NCBI RefSeq assembly: GCF_001894825.1
Contig: NZ_BCWY01000087.1
Coordinates: 1 to 36,501 of the forward strand
DNA length: 36,501 bases
Direction of reading: 5' to 3'
Source: Rhodococcus jostii NBRC 16295
Lineage (GTDB): Bacteria; Actinomycetota; Actinomycetes; Mycobacteriales; Mycobacteriaceae
Made by a program: the position numbers and the translations under genes. The notes beneath the pieces are model-generated. The model was not told the DNA's origin and did not search any database. It was given only the letters and a program-made list of their open reading frames with translations. Of this stretch, positions 33,624 through 36,501 are shown one piece after another (within the stretch, counting starts at the first letter, position 1; every line of letters begins with the position of its first letter).

Positions 33624-33681
33624 GCACACACATTGGTCAGACTCCCACGCAATAGCCCGTGATCCCGACCAATGTCCGTGA
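33624..33681. repeat. 58-nt hairpin element, copy B
   Basis: The central arms ACATTGGTC (33630-33638) and GACCAATGT (33667-33675) pair perfectly, with further pairs at the outer end. The loop holds TCCCACGCAATAGC, equal to copy A except for one base. It lies upstream of the nuclease gene and of the ABC exporter, in the same orientation as copy A. Confidence 0.8.
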
Positions 33682-33701
33682 AATTGCTGGTAGTAGGCGT
33701 C

Positions 33702-33739
33702 CGCAAGCCGGTGCAAGAGGCGTGCAAGGCCGCTGCAAG
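33702..33739 (+). promoter_or_regulatory. Phased TGCAAG repeats upstream of the ABC exporter
   Basis: CGCAAG at 33702 and TGCAAG at 33712, 33723 and 33734 are spaced 10, 11 and 11 bp, about one helical turn. They end 23 bp before the ATPase ATG, over the region where a promoter is expected. Direct repeats at 11-bp spacing are the layout of SARP-type and some other activator sites. The binding protein is unknown, and I see no clear -10 box. Confidence 0.45.
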
Positions 33740-33762
33740 TGGCGGGCTGCATCGTCTACGGC

Positions 33763-34749
33763 ATGAACCTCACTGCAACTCCCCCAGCCATCGAGGCCGA
33801 CGGGCTCGTGAAGCTCTTCGGCCGTCAGCGCGCCGTCGACGGCGTGAGCCTGTCCGTTCCGACCGGGTCGGTGTACGGAGTGCTCGGCCCGAACGGTGCC
33901 GGAAAAACCACCACGGTGCGGATGCTCGCGACGTTGTTGCGTCCGGACGGCGGCGAAGCCCGCATCTTCGGCCACGACGTGGTGCGCGAACCGAATGCGG
34001 TGCGCTCACTGGTCGGTGTGACGGGTCAGTACGCGTCGGTCGACGAGGACCTGTCGGCGGTCGAGAATCTGGTGATCTTCGCCCGACTGCTCGGGCTCAG
34101 CCGGGGTGATGCCCGCCGCAAGTGCACCGAACTGCTCGAGGAGTTCGATCTGACGGAGGCGGCGACGAAGCCGCTGAAGAACTTCTCCGGCGGCATGCGG
34201 CGTCGACTCGACCTGGCGGCGAGCCTGATCGCACACCCGCCGCTGTTGTTCCTCGACGAGCCGACGACGGGTCTGGACCCTCGGACGCGCGCCCAGATGT
34301 GGGACACCATTCGCCGGCTCGTGGCGGAGGGGTCGACGGTGCTGCTGACCACGCAGTACCTCGACGAGGCGGATCAGCTGGCCGATCGGATCGCCGTCAT
34401 CGACCGCGGAAAGGTGATCGCGGACGGCACGGCCGACGAACTGAAGGCGTCCGTCGGCGTCTCGTCGCTGCAGCTGACCCTGGTCGATCGTGCGCAGACC
34501 GACGACGCGCGTGCGGTCATCGCCCACACTCTCGGTGTGGAGGTGGCGATCACGCCGGAGATCGGCCGTCTCACCGCGCCGATGACCGACCCCTCGCTGA
34601 CCGTGGAACTGCTGATCCGCCTGCGTGACCACGGGATCGCCGTCGACGAGATCACCGTCCAGAAGCCGAGTCTCGACGAGGTCTTCCTCACCATTACCGG
34701 CCACGGCGCAGACGCCGCAGAGGCCGACACCGAACGGAGCGTCGCATGA
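33763..34749 (+). CDS. Daunorubicin-resistance-type (DrrA-like) ABC exporter ATPase
   Basis: This 328-residue ATPase drives export of a drug or lipid. It has Walker A GPNGAGKTT (42-50), the Q-loop, signature NFSGGMRRR, Walker B LLFLDEPTTGLDP and a C-terminal extension of about 90 residues ending PSLDEVFLTITGH, which is characteristic of DrrA. I start at ATG 33763; GTG 33739 falls in the repeat array and gives an unlikely N-terminus. There is no Shine-Dalgarno, so a leaderless message is possible. The stop overlaps the permease start (ATGA). Confidence 0.92.
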   Translation: MNLTATPPAIEADGLVKLFGRQRAVDGVSLSVPTGSVYGVLGPNGAGKTTTVRMLATLLRPDGGEARIFGHDVVREPNAVRSLVGVTGQYASVDEDLSAVENLVIFARLLGLSRGDARRKCTELLEEFDLTEAATKPLKNFSGGMRRRLDLAASLIAHPPLLFLDEPTTGLDPRTRAQMWDTIRRLVAEGSTVLLTTQYLDEADQLADRIAVIDRGKVIADGTADELKASVGVSSLQLTLVDRAQTDDARAVIAHTLGVEVAITPEIGRLTAPMTDPSLTVELLIRLRDHGIAVDEITVQKPSLDEVFLTITGHGADAAEADTERSVA

Positions 34750-35576
34750 CCACCACCCTCGAATCCCGCGCTCACGCGGGACCGCAGCCGATTCCGGAGG
34801 CCCGCAACCGGATCAGCCTCGAGCAGTCCGTCGCCAACACGCTGACCATGGCGTACCGGGGACTGCTCAAGATCAAACACAACCCGGAGCAGCTGTTCGA
34901 CGTCGTCGTCCAGCCGATCATCTTCACGTTGATGTTCACGTATATCTTCGGTGGCGCCATCTCCGGCGACGTGGCGTCGTATCTGCCGATCATCATCCCG
35001 GGCATCCTGGTCCAGACGGTGATCACCACGTCGATCGTGACGGGCACCCAGTTGCGGGAAGACATGGACAAGGGCGTCTTCGACCGTTTCAAGTCGCTGC
35101 CGATCGCCCGTATCGCGCCGCTGTCCGGGGCGCTCCTGGCGGACGTCGTGCGGTACGGCATCGCCACGACCATCACGTTCGCCGTCGGCATCGCGATGGG
35201 TTACCGGCCCGGCGGCGGCGTCGTCGGTGTGCTGTCGGCCGGAGTGCTCGTCATCATCTGTGCGTTCTCGATCAGCTGGATCTTCGCGCTGATGGGCGTC
35301 CTGATGAGCAAAGCATCTTCGGTGCAGGGCATTTCGATGCTCATCCTGTTCCCGCTGACGTTCATGTCCAACGCGTTCGTGCCCGCCGACACGATGCCCG
35401 GCTGGATGCAGGCGTTCGTGAACGTCAACCCCGTGTCGCATGTGGTGACCGCGGTGCGTGAACTCGTCAACGACGGCCACTTCGGTGTCCACGTCGTGTG
35501 GTCGCTGCTCGGCGCCGCCGTGATCGTCGCAGTCATGGCACCGCTGACGGTCCGGACCTACATGCGCAAGGCCTGA
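34746..35576 (+). CDS. ABC-2 type exporter permease (DrrB-like)
   Basis: This 276-residue membrane partner of the preceding ATPase has about six hydrophobic helices and the ABC-2 features: the first helix after NPEQLFDVVVQPIIF, the coupling stretch REDMDKGVFDRFKSLP, and the late segment FLSNAFVP-like FMSNAFVPADTMPGWM. The two proteins would form a 2+2 exporter; the substrate is unknown. A strong terminator follows. No resistance or regulator gene is adjacent. Confidence 0.92.
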   Translation: MTTTLESRAHAGPQPIPEARNRISLEQSVANTLTMAYRGLLKIKHNPEQLFDVVVQPIIFTLMFTYIFGGAISGDVASYLPIIIPGILVQTVITTSIVTGTQLREDMDKGVFDRFKSLPIARIAPLSGALLADVVRYGIATTITFAVGIAMGYRPGGGVVGVLSAGVLVIICAFSISWIFALMGVLMSKASSVQGISMLILFPLTFMSNAFVPADTMPGWMQAFVNVNPVSHVVTAVRELVNDGHFGVHVVWSLLGAAVIVAVMAPLTVRTYMRKA

Positions 35577-35587
35577 CAACCGAAATA

Positions 35588-35628
35588 CGAAGCGAGCCGG
35601 TGGACGCGGGGTCCACCGGCTCGCTTCG
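35588..35628. terminator. Bidirectional terminator between ABC permease and RidA-TatA gene
   Basis: A perfect 18-bp stem (35588-35605 with 35611-35628) with loop GCGGG lies between two convergent stops. There is no strong T-run on either side. Confidence 0.75.
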
Positions 35629-35629
35629 C

Positions 35630-35797
35630 CTATTTCTCCAGCTCGGGGCCGTCCGCCTGCAACTCCCCCACCTCGGACTTGAGGATCCGCATCGAGCGGC
35701 CCAGTCCGCGGGCGGCGTCCGGGAGCTTCTTCGACCCGAACAGCACCACGAGGACCACCGCGATGATCGCCCAGTGACTGGGGCTCAGCGCCCCCAC
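35630..35797 (-). CDS. tatA: Possible independently translated TatA (55 residues) inside the fusion
   Basis: Internal GTG 35797 gives MGALSPSHWAI, which lines up with the start of mycobacterial TatA (MGSLSPWHWAI as I recall). GTGAGGAG lies 9 nt upstream, and a 7-bp hairpin GCCCCCA-GTAG-TGGGGGC (35790-35807) spans the junction. TatA oligomers form the twin-arginine export pore. The tail is short compared with housekeeping TatA, and no tatC is adjacent, so this is probably an extra copy. Whether it is made alone, only as fusion, or both is open. Confidence 0.5.
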   Translation of the reverse strand: MGALSPSHWAIIAVVLVVLFGSKKLPDAARGLGRSMRILKSEVGELQADGPELEK

Positions 35798-36472
35798 TAC
35801 TGGGGGCTCCTCACCGTCGGGGTACACGGCGTCCACCTCGACCTCGACGAGCCAGCCGGCGGCGGGCAGGCTCGCGACCTCGAGTGCGAATCGGCTGGGC
35901 CGCGCGGAGTTCCGTTCCATCGGGGCGGCCGGTTCCGCGGTGCCGAGGGGCACCAGTTCGGTGTCTCCGGTGTCGAGGTTGGTGTTCGCGAAGAACTGGC
36001 GGTAGGCGCGGTTCCAGCCGGCGTAGTCGGCGCGGTCGGTGCCCGGGGCGTTGTCGAGGAACACCCGCATGGTCACGACGTCCTCGAGTGTCAGCCCCTG
36101 CGCCTCGAGATTGTCGCGGATCCGCTTCAGCGCGTTGATGCCCTGCGCCTCGGTGATCGTGACCCCGGCGGGGAGTGCACCGCCCGCGAACACGTCGGTG
36201 TCGATGTAGGACTCGGGGGTGCCCTCGGGTGCGGTCTTGTTGGACGCGCCGGGGCCGATTCCGCTCGACTTGTAGACGGCGGTGCCGCCGCCGATCGCGA
36301 CACCCTGCGCGATCATCGGATTCGCTTCTCCGGCTTCGAGAACCGGTTTGGAGACGAAGGTGCTGCCCGGCGCCTCCGCTGCCGCCTCGTCGGAGGAGCA
36401 CGACGTCGCCCCGACGATCAGAGCGGAGGCCGCGAGGGCCGCGGTGACGGCCTTGGTACGAATCGACTTCAC
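35630..36472 (-). CDS. RidA-domain lipoprotein fused in frame to TatA
   Basis: The 280-residue frame has three parts. First comes a signal peptide (MKSIRTK, hydrophobic 8-20) with a lipobox-like ATSC around Cys25. Then comes a RidA/YjgF domain (about 45-220) with INALKRIRDNLEAQGLTLED and SRFALEV. Last is a complete TatA (226-280): membrane helix at 231-246, the FGSKKLPDAARGLG hinge and amphipathic helix. GTG 36472 has AAGGAG 9 nt upstream; TTG 36481 is an alternative. A secreted RidA tethered to TatA is odd but topologically possible, as TatA has its N-terminus outside. A one-base error in a C5 run at the junction could also create the fusion. Confidence 0.8.
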   Translation of the reverse strand: MKSIRTKAVTAALAASALIVGATSCSSDEAAAEAPGSTFVSKPVLEAGEANPMIAQGVAIGGGTAVYKSSGIGPGASNKTAPEGTPESYIDTDVFAGGALPAGVTITEAQGINALKRIRDNLEAQGLTLEDVVTMRVFLDNAPGTDRADYAGWNRAYRQFFANTNLDTGDTELVPLGTAEPAAPMERNSARPSRFALEVASLPAAGWLVEVEVDAVYPDGEEPPVVGALSPSHWAIIAVVLVVLFGSKKLPDAARGLGRSMRILKSEVGELQADGPELEK

Positions 36473-36501
36473 AGTGCACAACTCCTTGTTCGAGGGAAAG
36501 G

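Overview
The window is high-GC DNA from a mycolic-acid-containing actinobacterium. Gene order and protein sequence point to Rhodococcus or a close relative. Long blocks follow the Mycobacterium tuberculosis order as I remember it: mkl beside rplL-rplJ; tRNA-Thr, tRNA-Met, rpmG, hadA, hadB, tRNA-Trp, secE, nusG, rplK, rplA; and htpX, polyprenyl synthase, menJ, menG, mannosyltransferase, DUF3592, menD. No database search was possible, so family names come from recognised motifs and remembered homologues.

Layout. 1-3000 (minus): an mce lipid-importer operon starting with its ATPase gene mkl, then two yrbE permeases and the start of the first mce gene. 3157-11240: the translation/transcription block, with rplL and rplJ behind a leader terminator, a divergent MFS drug-type exporter, rplA, rplK, nusG, secE, four tRNAs (Trp, Met, Thr, Tyr), rpmG and the mycolic-acid dehydratase pair hadAB without hadC. 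11437-14061: yajQ, htpX and a long-chain polyprenyl diphosphate synthase. 14239-32530: a menaquinone supercluster with menJ, menG, menD, menC, menB and menE, plus a hotdog thioesterase between menC and menB that could release DHNA from its CoA ester. Interleaved genes include an aldehyde dehydrogenase, an MgtA-like mannosyltransferase, an iron-box-controlled siderophore-interacting protein, a flavin reductase, an arylsulfatase, a Pit phosphate transporter and two tandem DUF3349 proteins. menF, menH and menA are not seen.

32531-36501 is the accessory end. It holds an AbiEi/DUF559-like nuclease gene flanked by two related 58-nt hairpin elements, a daunorubicin-type ABC exporter preceded by TGCAAG repeats at 10-11 bp spacing, and a predicted lipoprotein in which a RidA domain is fused in frame to a complete TatA.

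The two strongest leads are the paired hairpins around the nuclease gene (identical core, compensatory stem changes) and the RidA-TatA fusion, whose junction falls exactly at a TatA start codon. Lesser ones are the rplJ leader with its intrinsic terminator, operator-like palindromes at the MFS and mkl promoters, phased palindromes between rplK and rplA, and the candidate DHNA-CoA thioesterase.
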